Origin: Achatina immaculata
Taxonomy: Eukaryota > Mollusca > Gastropoda > Stylommatophora > Achatinidae
DNA: 64,000 nt
Direction of reading: 5' to 3'
Assembly (NCBI GenBank): GCA_009760885.1
Contig: CM019721.1
Location: forward strand, 17,284,196 to 17,348,195
Under the pieces are notes generated by a model that saw nothing but the letters and a program-made list of their open reading frames with translations, made no database searches and was not told the DNA's origin. This document shows positions 10,299 through 21,153 of this stretch, piece by piece; positions within the stretch are counted from its first letter, which is position 1; each line of letters opens with the position of its first letter. The translations under genes were made by a program, and so were the position numbers.

Positions 10299-11317
10299 TA
10301 TGCATGAGTATATTTTGAGGAAAATTAGTATATTTTCTGATGTTCATTCTATTTCGCGATATTATTGTAATGCAAGCATTGTGAGGAGGAACTATTTGAT
10401 ACCTAAGAATTTCCCTTGAATTTTAGTGTAACACTTCTGGTCTTTATATACCCCATGTTCATGTGATCTCATTCAGCATAATTTGATGATTATTAATCAT
10501 CAGTATATTCAGATCCACATAAACTATTTGGTGGTAGTAGACTGCTTGTGATTATGTTGAAAATTGGAGGAAATATGGAGATGTGGCATGTATATTAGCC
10601 AAACTTTCAAATAAAAAGTAAAATGAATTGATAAAAAAATCCCTGGAAATAAGTTTGACACTGGAAACTAAGCAACCTCCTTTTTATTTTAGTTGTTTCC
10701 CAGAAGTAATTGTAATACCAAAGAGTTAAAAGAAAATGATAACAGCAGCAGACAGAACTAGGGACAGAAAAAAAAGGAGGAACAAAAACCCTTCCATATA
10801 CTTCATCTGTTCAAGACATTTAAAATGGCTGTTATTTTGTCATATGTGAAAGGAGCTGGTAATAGGATGTCGTAACAGAGTTGATATGTTAAGTGGATTA
10901 CCATTACAGTTATCAAGAATTCAACAACAAAGCTCTGAATAATATTGATTATGTTAATATATAAAAGTATATATAAAATCAAAGTGTTTGGGAATTCACA
11001 ATGTATTGGTCAGACAGCAGGAAATAAAACTGATATGTGGGTGGAAAAGTGGGATAATATGGCTAGTGATGTGTATAAACACCTGCACCAACAAAATTCT
11101 GTGCAATGAAGAGGATTGTGGAAGAGGATTTATTCTGATTTAGATGTAATAGGAACAGTGACTTGGGTTGTCACTTTTATTATCAGTTTTATATCACAGA
11201 ACAGCTAATAAGCATGCTAAGACACAGCCCAGTAATAGAATGTTTGGCTAATTCTTGACAGTATCAGCAGAGATTGAGAAAATGGGTCTTTTTTATATTT
11301 AATAGGTCTATATCTAG
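10299..11317. other. VCPKMT intron DNA, nothing recognised
   Basis: AT-rich intronic sequence with no open frame or known repeat that I can identify. Confidence 0.4.
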
Positions 11318-11470
11318 ATTTCATGAAGCTCTGAAGAGAACATTGTTGAGTGAGGCTAAATTAGTGGGTATAAAATCCCACAAGGTTGAAAAACTTGCTG
11401 AAAATAGAAAAACTTGGTGAACTACCATGCAAGCCCTATGTGATGTTTAACAACATGGGAAGGATGTAAG
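11318..11470 (+). mobile_element. LINE family A, 3'-terminal fragment
   Basis: The segment tcatgaagctctgaagagaa...gcaagccctatgtgatgttt...aggatgtaagat parallels 6,960-7,105 of the LINE-A copy. It encodes the degraded C-terminus (SEAKLVGIKSHKVEKLAEN). It is a 5'-truncated insertion 88 nt before the last VCPKMT exon. Confidence 0.75.
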
Positions 11471-11558
11471 ATATCTAGATTTATTTATAGCTTATCGCTG
11501 TTTCTGGGTATGGTATTTATAACTTACAGCTATTGTGTTTTCTTTCTTCCTATATCAG

Positions 11559-11663
11559 ATGATGGAAGAACATTTTGAAGGCTCTCGGGTCCCGCTTTCA
11601 TTACAGGATCCATATTACAGCAGTCCAGATATTCATGTGATAAATTTTATCCGTAAAAAATGA
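11559..11663 (+). CDS. VCPKMT: VCP-lysine methyltransferase (METTL21D-like), last coding exon
   Basis: The acceptor ttcttcctatatcag precedes a phase-0 exon encoding MMEEHFEGSRVPLSLQDPYY, SSPDIHVINFIRKK and a TGA stop. The ending Ser-x-Asp-Ile-His-x-Ile-x-x-Ile-Arg-Lys-Lys is the characteristic VCPKMT C-terminus (final beta strand). With the two previous exons it gives about 143 contiguous C-terminal residues with no frame break, so the gene looks functional here. A polyadenylation hexamer AATAAA lies at 11,980-11,985. Confidence 0.82.
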   Translation: MMEEHFEGSRVPLSLQDPYYSSPDIHVINFIRKK

Positions 11664-11990
11664 GCGTCTTAATTTGTAGGTTTTTATTTCCCTTTTTTTT
11701 TTTTGGTCAGTATGGATGTATCATTTGTGTAAACTGCACACAATTAAAGTGAAACAAAAAACTGATCCTAAGGTACTTCAGTTCAGAACTGCTTATGTTC
11801 CATGCAGCTCCATATGAGATGTCCTTGTGCCTTATTTACATTTAGAGTATATCGTTTTACACAAGTGAAAGCTTTCATGAACAAATGCTAGATTACAAAT
11901 TTGGTTAACAAGACATGGTCAGAAAGAAAGAAATGTAGAACAAGAGGCATGCAAAATCAGTTTAAATGAAGTGAGACTAAATAAATATGT
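11664..11990 (+). other. VCPKMT: Probable VCPKMT 3' UTR
   Basis: AT-rich sequence after the TGA, ending in AATAAA at 11,980. No reading frame is seen. The extent is inferred. Confidence 0.4.
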
Positions 11991-12001
11991 GAAAAAGTGG
12001 G

Positions 12002-12124
12002 AACTTGAGTCAGAAATTCTTAGCTGTAGAATTATCAGAAAGAACTTGAGTCAGAAATTCTTAGCTGTAGAATTATCAGAAAGAACTTGAGTCAGAAATT
12101 CTTAGCTGTAGAATTATCAGAAAG
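12002..12124. repeat. Three exact tandem copies of a 41-bp unit
   Basis: The unit starts aacttgagtcagaaattctt and ends ttatcagaaag. Copies lie at 12,002-12,042, 12,043-12,083 and 12,084-12,124; identity is complete, which suggests recent expansion. Confidence 0.95.
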
Positions 12125-12282
12125 AATTTGAGGTTTGGATAAGAGAAACTGGCATTAGGCTGGTATAAGTGAGAAGGAAAATAGTTATTTTTCTTGATAA
12201 TTTAGATGTACATCCATACAAAACTATAAATAGTAAACCTGTTTTAATGATCTGTCTTGTTCCCTGAGTATTTATAATAATA

Positions 12283-13591
12283 TGAAGGGAAGTCACTAAG
12301 TAACTCAAAAATTGAAATATTTTATCAGTGGCAGTTATCAGGTAGTATTTAAATATATCCTTAGATAGTACCATCATCCAACTTTATAACAGTTGTATGT
12401 AGGGGTCACTGGGAGTTACGTGCGCATGCGCAAAGCAATAACAAAATGGCTACCCAACTGTTAGTGTGCACCAAAAAAGAATGAGAAGTGTAGTGCAATT
12501 TTTGTGGGCTAAAGGACATTCAGTTGAGAACATTCATAAGGAAATGATTACAGTTTATGTTGAAAAGTGTTTATCATGTAAAGTGGTCTGTAACTGGGTA
12601 AAAGAATTTTCTCAGGGACACACCGAAATTGTTGACAAAGTCCAACTTGGCCATCCTGTTCAGATTATAACAGAAGCAACGTATGAATTAGATTATCAGA
12701 GCTGATAGATTAGTAACGATAGACAATGTAGTAAGTGCAGTTGAGCGTTCAAATGGCTTAGCCTACAGAGTAATGCATGAGCAATTGAATTTTCTGAAGG
12801 TTTTCTCATGTTGAGTACCCAGAGATCTGAATGATGAACACAAAATGAACCGATCTGGTTTGTCATTGCAGCATCTCTGTCATTACACATATGAAGATGA
12901 AAACATTCTCCAAAGGAATATTACTGCAGACGAATCTTGGGTACCGACCCGAATCAAAATGTGCCTCAATGCAATGGAAACACCCATCATCGCCATGCAC
13001 AAAAAAGTTCAAGATTACGCCTTCTGTGGGGAAGGTTATGCTGACAGTGTTCCGGGATTATCAAGGAGTGTTTTTTAACCAGGTTCCAGAAGTATGGTGA
13101 CAGTGTGAATTCTGTATCATACTGTGAAGTTCTGTCGATGCTACAGGATGCAATTCGAAGAAAAAGTCCTGGTCTGCTGACTAGAGGTGTGCTTCTCCTT
13201 CATGACAATGCCAGACCACATACGGCTCGGTTAACCCAAGAGAAAATTAGCCAGTTGGGTTGGGAAGTTCTTGAACATCCACCCTATAGTTCCGACTTAG
13301 CTCCAAGTGATTTTCACCTATTTGGTCCATTGAAAAACCACACTGGCGGGAGAAGATTCTCAAGTGATGAAGAGGTGGAAACAGAAGTAAAAAAATGGTT
13401 CAGAAATTGGACTCCTGATTTTTACGCCATGGGTATTGCATCACTGATGGGACAAAAGTATCAATGTTGGTGGCGATTACATTGAGAAATAGGGGAATAA
13501 TGTAGGTTCAAAAATTTAAAGTTTTCAAATTACTGTCGCATTTAGTTTTTTTGTAACAGGCGTTTGCTAGTTACTTAGTGACTTCCCCTCA
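12283..13591 (+). mobile_element. mariner-type DNA transposon with TIRs and TA target duplication
   Basis: The left end TGAAGGGAAGTCACTAAGTA and the inverted right end (plus strand ...TACTTAGTGACTTCCCCTCA) differ at one base and are flanked by TA on each side (12,281-12,282 and 13,592-13,593). The total length is 1,309 bp, the usual size for mariner. The flanking gagtatttataataatat on the left is repeated at 13,757, so it landed inside a local repeat array. Confidence 0.88.
12466..13485 (+). pseudogene. mariner transposase (D,D34D), frameshifted
   Basis: Frames in order: an N-terminal HTH region (SVVQFLWAKGHSVENIHKEM...CNWVKEFSQGH), then NRSGLSLQHLC...TADESW with the first catalytic Asp, then QWKHPSSPCTKKFK and KVMLTVFRDYQGV in another frame, then LLHDNARPHTARLTQEK with the second Asp, and PPYSSDLAPSDFHLFGPLKN with the third Asp 34 residues later. 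Stops after residue 79 and two or more frameshifts between 12,700 and 13,105 inactivate it. All three catalytic Asp residues are still readable. It sits centrally between the TIRs. Confidence 0.9.
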
Positions 13592-13595
13592 TATT

Positions 13596-13770
13596 AAATA
13601 TGAGTGTTATCTGAGTAATATTTAATGTTAAACATGAACACTATCTGCGTAATATTTAATATTAAACATGAACACTATCTGCGTAATATTTAATATTAAA
13701 CATGAGTACTTTCAAAATGTAACTTAGAGTAATATTTACTATTAGACATGAACACTGAGTATTTATAATA
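13596..13770. repeat. Minisatellite, 34-bp unit, about 4-5 copies
   Basis: The unit is aaacatgaacactatctgcg plus taatatttaatatt; two central copies (from 13,630 and 13,664) are identical and flanking ones are diverged. It begins immediately after the mariner right end. The pre-insertion array includes the sequence now left of the mariner at 12,264-12,282. Confidence 0.85.
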
Positions 13771-14078
13771 ATATTTGGAAGTCTTTTTCAACTGAAGTTT
13801 AGAATATTTGATTCAAGCCATATCCATGCCAGCTTCCTCATTGATGGTGTTTCTGGATCTCACCAAATTACAGACTCAGTGAAAATAATAATAGACTATG
13901 AGAATAAACTGACAAAATAATTGTGTTAATTTGCAGACAAGTGTTTGCAATAGAAGTTAAAACCAGTTTCCCTAACATTCTGCTATTTTTTAAAAACATT
14001 TTGCATTCCATATGAAGCTGTTTCTTATTGTCTTCATATTTTTCTTTAAAAGGTCATAATTTACTCTTGTGCATTTAT
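13771..14078. other. Unassigned AT-rich DNA
   Basis: No gene or repeat recognised. Confidence 0.4.
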
Positions 14079-14290
14079 TCATACTGAATGAAAGAGAATA
14101 TGTGAAAAAAAAGTGTGTAAGCATTGAATTAAACAGAAAATAGCTAAAGTGAGAATTGTGAGTCTGCACAAAGTTCTGATGTATGTTATGCTTCTGATCC
14201 CTATTCCTGTGTTATTGTGTCTCACAGAAAGTGGAATCAGTTGTTGATGACAGAATCCTTGTCTTACTCCCTGTCTCAGTTGCTTCAAAT
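14079..14290 (-). pseudogene. Possible LINE RT relic (motifs B and C)
   Basis: The minus strand reads LRQGVRQGFCHQQL, resembling RT motif B (GVRQGCxxSPxLF), then about 25 codons later a degraded stretch that reads like IR-FAD-x-ILT after one small indel. Spacing is shorter than normal, implying a deletion. Evidence is thin. Confidence 0.35.
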
Positions 14291-14832
14291 ATTATATTTC
14301 TTTTTGCATAGTTTTGAAAGCAGATAGTTGCCAGCTGTTTGTGGATGTTACCAAGCATAATTTTTTCTCAGCAGCTTTTTCAGTGACTGATTCTGCCAGT
14401 GTATAGTACAAGTGGAAAATTAGTCGCAGTAACGGTGAACCATAATTTGTTCAAGTTCAGTCTTCTTGTGTCTGCATTTTCTAATTTCTTGTTTTCCCCT
14501 CATTTCCTCATCAGATATTGCAATGTCGTGCAGTGAGTTGTCCTCCATGTGGCATTTCACTAGCTCTCAATTTTTGTGTATCTCAGTTTTGGTCTGCCAG
14601 GTTTCTTCAAAAGAAGTTTGCCAAATAATGTCTGCTTGGGGATGCACCATTATCCACTCATCTAAGTTTTTTTGTTTGTCAAGTCTTGTCAAGATGAGTT
14701 AAGCTTAGTATGTTAAAGCATCTTAGAGTTGGTTACTTTGTATCTGCTAAGTTCAGCAGTTTTTTTTTCTCATGACTTGAATATAAAACACTGTGCTCTA
14801 TCACTGTACTATGTGAAAACCTGGTTTCTTAT
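14291..14832. other. Unassigned DNA
   Basis: The minus strand has some Glu/Lys-rich short frames (for example DEEMRGKQEIRKCRHKK) that could be LINE-derived, but I cannot place them. Confidence 0.3.
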
Positions 14833-15035
14833 GTCAGTCAGTCATTTGCATGTCCCTTGCGGAACTTTGCCTCCTTAACAGTTCTCCTGTAGGCCTCTCA
14901 GATGTAAGCAAGATGCCCTGCTGCTGATGTATCCATTTGCAGATCATAAACGATGTCTTGCAGCCATCTTCACCTTGGTCTTCCTCTCTTTCTTTTTCCC
15001 ATTATGTACCCTTCCAAGATGGTCTTCTCTAAATT
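14833..15035 (-). mobile_element. LINE family B, 3'-terminal fragment with (ACTG)n tail
   Basis: The sequence matches the last ~200 bp of the LINE-B copy at 63,134-64,000: the minus strand encodes a degraded GRPRRRWLQDIV...AYRRAVW C-terminus. The minus-strand 3' end carries a short gactgactgac repeat. Other copies lie at 25,166, 30,055, 35,936 and 37,392. Confidence 0.85.
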
Positions 15036-15184
15036 AGGCTTCTTACATAGAAAAAAAAATTGCAAAAATGAGCATTATGTTTATTCTAAACAACACAGAG
15101 TGAATCAGTATTTAATTTGTAATTTTTCATGCCCATCGTGTGCTTGGTTGTGGTATGGTGTGGTGTGTGAAGACACTGTCCAAT

Positions 15185-15455
15185 TTGTCAATCAGTGGCC
15201 CCTAACAGACAAACCATAGCTGACCAAGACCCTGTCCCACATCTTTCTTGTTATGCCCTGGCTAACAGGACAGGGATCACCATAATCCCCATGATGGGAG
15301 TCTCCTAAAGAAGCATTGAACCCCCCTCCCCCCTTCCTTGCTTTTTAGTTGCACCCAGGAACTGAAAAAATAGTTTCCATGACCTGCTCCCTAGGCTCAA
15401 CATCTTCCTCTCATCAACTCTAAAGAACACCAGGTCACAGTTCCTGAGAGAACGA
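15185..15455 (-). repeat. Dispersed repeat DR1 (unclassified)
   Basis: About 270 bp shared with 32,155-32,435 (+), 36,800-37,125 (-), 39,588-39,825 (+) and partly 25,226-25,285 (-). Landmarks on its own strand: tggtgttctttgcag, ggtgttgaggtacagcatc, cagactccaccaccatgggg, gacagggtcttggtcagcta. There is no tRNA-like box, poly(A) or obvious TIR. Confidence 0.75.
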
Positions 15456-15564
15456 AGAAGAAGAAAGAAGCCTTCAGTGAAGTGTGTGAAAGCCTTGTTT
15501 GCTATAATTTGTATCTGAAACCAGACTGAAACCTCCTTTATTGAAAAAGTATTAGTTTGCTGAT

Positions 15565-15930
15565 ATTGTTGTCTACTGTGCACTAGACATTTGCAGGAGA
15601 CTATGTTTATATCTCTAGTTTAGTATCTATGAGAGACTGAATCTGGTCGACAGAATTTTTGGGTCATGGCCTCATTTCCTTTTTGGGTGTCACAATTTTT
15701 GTTTTGTTCAGACAGGCATTGATGGTTTAGCTTTCAAACACTTTTTTTTAAGGTGCTAGATGGCAGTGTTGATTAATGCACTGTTCTCTTGTGGCTAGAC
15801 AGTTGCTAGCCCTATGTGGTTTAAGTCTCAGGTAATTCTCTTGTCATTTTTCTTTCTCTCATGTCTATAAATAGCTTTGTTTGTGATTTTTTTTCAAGGT
15901 CTAACCATATAATTCTGTGTTACTTTACTT
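15565..15930 (+). repeat. Composite repeat containing SINE S1 copy
   Basis: It aligns with 37,556-37,915 along its whole length: gcactagacatttgcaggag, gagactgaatctggtcgaca, aggcattgatggtttagct, then the S1 tail (caggtaattctcttgtcatt). The shared part upstream of the tRNA-like portion shows that the two copies descend from one longer repeat. The B box is degraded to tttaagtctc. Confidence 0.75.
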
Positions 15931-16097
15931 AGCACTTGTATACTGTTTTCTGTATTTCTGCTACTGGTGTGGACCTCATAGCATCTGTGATAATCTACAG
16001 TGATTTTGTACCTTGTCTAGATTTTATAGTGTAGTGCTTAATGCTGTGCAAGCTGTTGGCCATATTCTAGATATGGTCAGATATTCAGCTGGTATAT

Positions 16098-16369
16098 TCT
16101 TATCAGTGACAATGTGAAATCTGCAGGAAAAAACATATTCCTTGTCTTCCTTGGCTAGCAGAATAGGTCTTGAAATTAACAAAGACAAAATAAAAATAAT
16201 GAAACTTCTCATTAATCAAGAAGGACAAATATATGTAGAAGGAACAGTTGTTGATGAAGTAAACCAATTTGCATACCTTGGTAGCTACATAGACCAGGAT
16301 GGTGACACCAGGAAGGAAATTAGAATTGCAAAAGCAGCATTGTCCTTCAAAAATCTTGAGAACATATGT
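16098..16369 (+). pseudogene. LINE family A fragment
   Basis: Encodes RIGLEINKDKIKIMKLLINQ, then QIYVEGTVVDEVNQFAYLGS, then YIDQDGDTRKEIRIAKAALS, collinear with 6,355-6,650 of the other LINE-A copy. The frame is open for 82 codons at 16,142-16,390 but lacks all RT catalytic motifs. Its right end passes straight into a minisatellite. Confidence 0.85.
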
Positions 16370-16950
16370 ATGTCAGCTATAATTCCCTAACCCTGACACT
16401 AGTATGTCAACTGTGATTCCCCAACAATGACACTAGTATGTCAGCTATAATTCCCCAACCCTGACACTAGTATGTCAACTGTGATTCCCCAACCATGACA
16501 CTAGTATGTCAACTATGATTCCCCAACCCTGACACTAGCATGTCAGCTGTGATTCCCCGACCCTGACACTAGCATGTCAGCTGTGATTCCCCAACTCTGA
16601 CACTAGCATGTCAGCTATGATTCCTCAACCCTGACATTACCATGTCAGCTATGATTCCTCAACCCTGACACTAGTTTGTCAAATATGATTTCCCAACCCT
16701 GACACTAGCATGACAGCTGTGATTCCCTAACCCTGACACTAGCATGTCAGCTATGATTCCCAACCCTGACATTAGCATGTCAGCTATGATTCTCCAACCC
16801 TGACACTAGTATGTCAGCTATGATTCCCCAACCCTGACACTAGTGTGTCAGCTATGATTCCCCAACCCTGACACTAGTATGTCAGCTATGGTTTCTGAAC
16901 CCTGACACTAGTTTGTCAAATATGATTCACTAACCCTGACACAAGCATTG
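16370..16950. repeat. Minisatellite, 34-bp unit, about 17 copies
   Basis: The unit is atgtcagctatgattcccca plus accctgacactagt. Units vary at a few positions (cagct/caact, tatgatt/tgtgatt) and one copy lacks a base. The array begins exactly where LINE-A homology stops. Confidence 0.95.
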
Positions 16951-18042
16951 CAGACAGGACCTACTTTAGGAATTCTGTCTCCTCATGGAGGAACGTATCT
17001 TGCTGTCCCACCCAGTTCTCAAATTAAACAGTTTTAAATGTTAGGACATTCATTTTTTAAAAAGCATTAACAGCATTTTATAAATTAATGAAAACAAAAT
17101 CATGATAAGCTATAAATTATCACCATCATTGTCGTCTTCATCATCATCATTATCATGATAGAGATTATGTGTAAAATTCTAATCCAGACACGGGCAAAAA
17201 ATATTTGAAACATTACTGCAGATCATTGAAGTAAAATTTGCCTTTTGCAGTTTCTTGTATAAGTAATTATTTTATTTGTTTATATTCTTATTTATTTTTC
17301 AAAAACAATTCCAGCTTTGTTATGTTGGTAAGACAGAGAGAGTACTCGTTACAAGTAAAATATATGAAGTATACTTTGATGTTAGCATAAGTGCTATGAT
17401 GAATAAAGGATTATAAAAGTATTATTTACCTTTTTCTTCTAAATCATTTTATTTTTTTTTATAAGGTAGAAATTAAAGTGGGTGTTGACTGTAAGTACTA
17501 TAGTTTAGTATCACTGATTTTCTTTTCATAAAAATTATGTAGACTAATTGTTACGAGTGGCATAATTTTGACATAAAACACTGAAACTATAGATTTTTAG
17601 TTTTTGGTTAAAAGAAACATTGCGTAATTTAGTTTTTTGTATTTCGTAAAGTTTCTGCTTTCTTTTTGTAGGTAATGCCGATATTTTGATGTAAAGGGCT
17701 GAGTAGAGCTTAGATTTGATAAAGTGTGTTCAGTTTTGTTGTTGGTGCTGAAAGCATACAAATATTTTTTTTTTAAGTCTTGGCTTCATAATGTCAGAAT
17801 TTTATCATTTTTATTTATTTTTTTAAACAACTCATTTTTTCCCAGCTGAAACATTTTCATGCATTACATTGGACAGAAACATGCAAGAGTTTAAAAATCA
17901 ATCTGAAGTAACAAAGCCACAGATGTAAACAGCAAAGAAATTTGACATATTCTTATGGACACATAGCTGAGCAGAGTTCACAAAAGTATAAAAATAATCG
18001 CTCCTTCTGTTGTAGTTATTAAACCCATTGAAGAGCACTGAG

Positions 18043-18073
<31 letters not shown>

Positions 18074-19239
18074 AAAAATTAAACTTTATATAATATGCAC
18101 CTCTTTATGATTATTGCTAATTCATCTATATAAGAACTATCATTATAGTATAGGCCATTAACTTTGAAATAAATTTTCTGGCCTTGAACATATTTTCACA
18201 ATTGAAATATTTGGATATATGCAATGTAATTTTACCGTGAACACAAAATACAAGCAAAAAATGCTATATTTTTAAGTTGGTAGAGTATGTCTCTATCCTT
18301 CTTGGGGGTAAACCCAGTTGACTACTGGCACATAACCCAGCTCTCGATGAGTCAAGATCCTCACAGAATCAAGTAGAGTTTGGCTGACTTGGAACACTTG
18401 GGATCGCGTGAGGTTCTTCCCATAACACACGCCTGGTTTTGAGGGTCATAATGCTGGGGTGGTAAAGTAGGTGATAGCGAATCATTACATGCTCAGCAAA
18501 ACATCATCATATGACTGAGGTTGCTCTTAGTGTCTAGGCACTAGCTCACACTCCTTTCTGTAACCTAATGCTTTCTGAAACTCTTGACTGCATTTGTCGT
18601 TGGGCAGGAGAGGTATCATAGCTAAAAGCACTTTATAATTTTTTTACAAAATTTCTTAACATAAATTGGAAATACTCATTTCGAAATCTGCAATTACTGA
18701 TAACATGTTTTCGATGTAGTGCTGTTACTCGTGCGTTAGCTAAGATTTGAGAACTATTATTGTAAAACACTGCATAAAAGATTATCTTGTGTTAAAATTA
18801 TTTGTTCACTGTAGTATACAAAAAAAAAAAAAAAGTTAGAAAAGATGCTTGTACAATATTAACTTTGGACTGATAGTTTGGGGTAAAACCATTTTTTCCT
18901 CCAATTTTCCGTTGGCATGAATCACGCCTTAAGTGGGCGTAGACACTGGAAAGTTTCATTTCTCATCGATGTTTGAGACAATTAGTAATTTATCATCATC
19001 GTCATCATGATGTGAATTTTGTAATTTACTCTGGATATTCTAACCCCAAGTATGTGAAATATTTTCACGTTGAAGCTATCATGCGAAATCATGTCTCCAT
19101 ATATCAGGCATGCCATAAGCAAGATTTAGCAAAGGCTAATTTATGTGGGTGTGTCTGGAAATAACTTTCAAACATTTGCACCTATTGCTTAAGGGCAAGT
19201 GCTTCATGTCTTGCCATTTTACCACTGATTCATCATCAA
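16951..19239. other. Unassigned AT-rich DNA with microsatellites
   Basis: It contains a (TA)n tract at about 18,043-18,073, an A14 run near 18,821 and short CAT repeats near 17,140. I recognise no gene. The less AT-rich 18,290-18,560 block looks repeat-like but has no match elsewhere in the window. Confidence 0.4.
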
Positions 19240-19800
19240 CAGTATCTTTCAAGTCATAAAATTCGTCAATAGATTATTGAAAGAGCCAATGGCTTCAATT
19301 CTAGATTCCCAGCTGGCAATACTTAGTGGCTTGAGTGTTTGAGTTATGATATGTTTTTGTAAAGGTTCCAAAGCGTAGTGTTGACTCTGAGAAAACCACA
19401 TACAAATTATGAACTGCTTAAAATACACACACAAAAAAAACTTCTTCTCTAAGCTGGACTGTGGCATCCATGACAGCTAAGCTGAGTGAATGAGAGCAAC
19501 TAGGGATTAAAAAAAACAAACTCACAGGTTCAAGTCTATAATGCGCTGTTGAACTCCTGAATGTTTTCCTTTCATATTTGAGCTATTGTTGTACCATGGT
19601 CATGCACGAATTTGATTGGAATAGTCATGCTTGACAATTTTCTAAGAATACATTCAGTTAACACTGAGCCTGTAGTGACCTCTACAAGAATGAAAGCGAG
19701 AAAATGCTTACGAATGCTGATATCACCTGGCAGGAAATCCGAACTATGTACCAGAAAACGCATCATAAATAACATTTGACAGGAACTATTAGCAAACATA
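19240..19800 (-). pseudogene. hAT-superfamily transposase-like remnant (ZMYM/KIAA1586-type)
   Basis: Minus-strand frames in order: SSDFLPGDISIRKHFLAFIL, VEVTTGSVLTECILRKLSSM, then (another frame) NNSSNMKGKHSGVQQRIIDL, then SQHYALEPLQKHIITQTLKP and LSIASWESRIEAI. These match the central region of hAT-type transposases and their domesticated relatives: the GxDNGxNMxGxxxGVQxRI block and the later LKxLSxTRWESRxEA block. Multiple frame changes show it is dead. No dimerisation (hATC) domain is seen. Confidence 0.7.
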
Positions 19801-19929
19801 CTCTTAGATGGATGTGGTGGAAAATATATGGGGTTGTCCTGAATGATGTGAAGCCAGAGTCTGAATTTTGAAATTTGAATAAAATACTAAATGAAAATGT
19901 GTCTTTTCTTTTTCTTCTTCTTCTATCAC

Positions 19930-20454
19930 CAATATCGCCCCGTGCTGGTACTGAATTCCTGTGATCTTTGAGATAGATGGAGGCTCAGAGCATCAGGGGG
20001 CTGGTGCCTATATTCCTGGTGGGTCACTAAATGGAATTGCGTGACACAGTGGTTTTCGTTGCAACAGGATGCCCGATAGAGCCAATCGTAAAGAAGAGGT
20101 GGAGAGAGAGGAGGAGAACAAGTGGGAGAAAGGGGTGGGGGGAAGGCAATAGAAACATGATAGCCGTTTGAGGTGTCGGGGGGAAGGGAAAAGGGGACGC
20201 GGAGAGATAATGAATGAAGATCATAAACACCTGCAGGGAGAAAATTGTGAAACTGGTGAATAGGACAAGACCCTAAAGACACCAATATGTTGGCAGAGAA
20301 GAAAATATAGCATAGAGAAAGAAAGTAGAGTTTAAAAAAAAAAAGGGCCAGTGGAAAAATAAAGAAGTTACAGAAAGCTGAAGACATTGTTAATTCCAGC
20401 TGGGTGGAGACAGCCAGTCTGGAAAATAAGGCACTGTTCTAGGACCCTCTGAGA
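19930..20454 (-). mobile_element. Penelope-like element 3' UTR
   Basis: Pyrimidine-rich on the minus strand and directly after the endonuclease frame. The ORF of 153 residues here (19,926-20,387) is a compositional product rich in Ser/Pro/Leu, not a recognisable protein. No hammerhead-like motif is seen at this end. Confidence 0.5.
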
Positions 20455-21153
20455 TCATACATCAGCAGAACAAGAGCGGATCGCACTAACAGAAATGTCC
20501 TGTTTACCCCTGTGGTTGCTAAGGCAAAAATGTTTAGCCACAGGTGTCCAGGCCCTCTTAGAAATATCATTGAGATGCTGGCGAAATCGATCTCCTAACC
20601 GTAAGCCAGTCTCCCCTATGTACTTCAAACCGCAGTGTTTACACATGATAGCATAAATAACATTACGTGAAGTACAGGTGAAACCCTCCTGAACTGATAA
20701 CATGGACTTAGGGAAGGAGATCTGCCTAGCCTCGACAACAAACGGACAAGTGTTACATCTACGGCGTCTGCAATGTCTGGTATCATAAAAAGTGTCATCT
20801 GTCTTAAGATGACTACGAATTAAAAGGTCCCTGAGGTTCTTGTCCCCTCTGTAGGCCACCAATGGGGGTTCCACAAAAAGTTCACGTGTCTCAGGCTCGG
20901 TCTGGAGGAGATGGAGATGGCGAAACAGTATGTTTTTAACTGCCAAGCTATGAGGGTGGTACGTGAGTACTAGTTTCACTCTGTCTGAGCTACAGTGCGG
21001 TTTAGGGGTGAGGGCTTGTTGCCGCGATATATGGCTAATGCAGTTCCAAGATGACGAGAGAACATGTTCTGGATAGCCATGTTGACGGAAGAAATCTAGC
21101 ATTTTATGGCCTTGATTCTGGAAATCCAAATCCTCATTACACAAACGTCGCAA
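20455..21153 (-). pseudogene. Penelope-like element: RT thumb and GIY-YIG endonuclease segment
   Basis: A 232-codon frame. It begins with RRLCNEDLDFQNQGHKMLDF (end of the RT thumb) and continues through SSWNCISHISRQQAL to a Cys-rich linker (RHCRRRRCNTCPFV). It ends in the GIY-YIG nuclease: SRNVIYAIMCKHCGLKYIGE (VIY...YIG) with the catalytic Arg helix GDRFRQHLNDI. The frame stops where homology to the 838-1,583 copy still continues (SCSSDE region), so the very C-terminus is damaged. It overlaps the RT frame by 58 nt in another phase; a single-base loss near 21,185 would explain the split. Confidence 0.88.

Noticed and set aside
16951..19239. A CRISPR-like or structured repeat system in the minisatellite region
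   Set aside because: The 34-bp units are contiguous with no spacers; this is an ordinary animal minisatellite.
19926..20387. 153-aa minus-strand frame
   Set aside because: Compositionally biased, pyrimidine-rich 3' UTR of the Penelope element.
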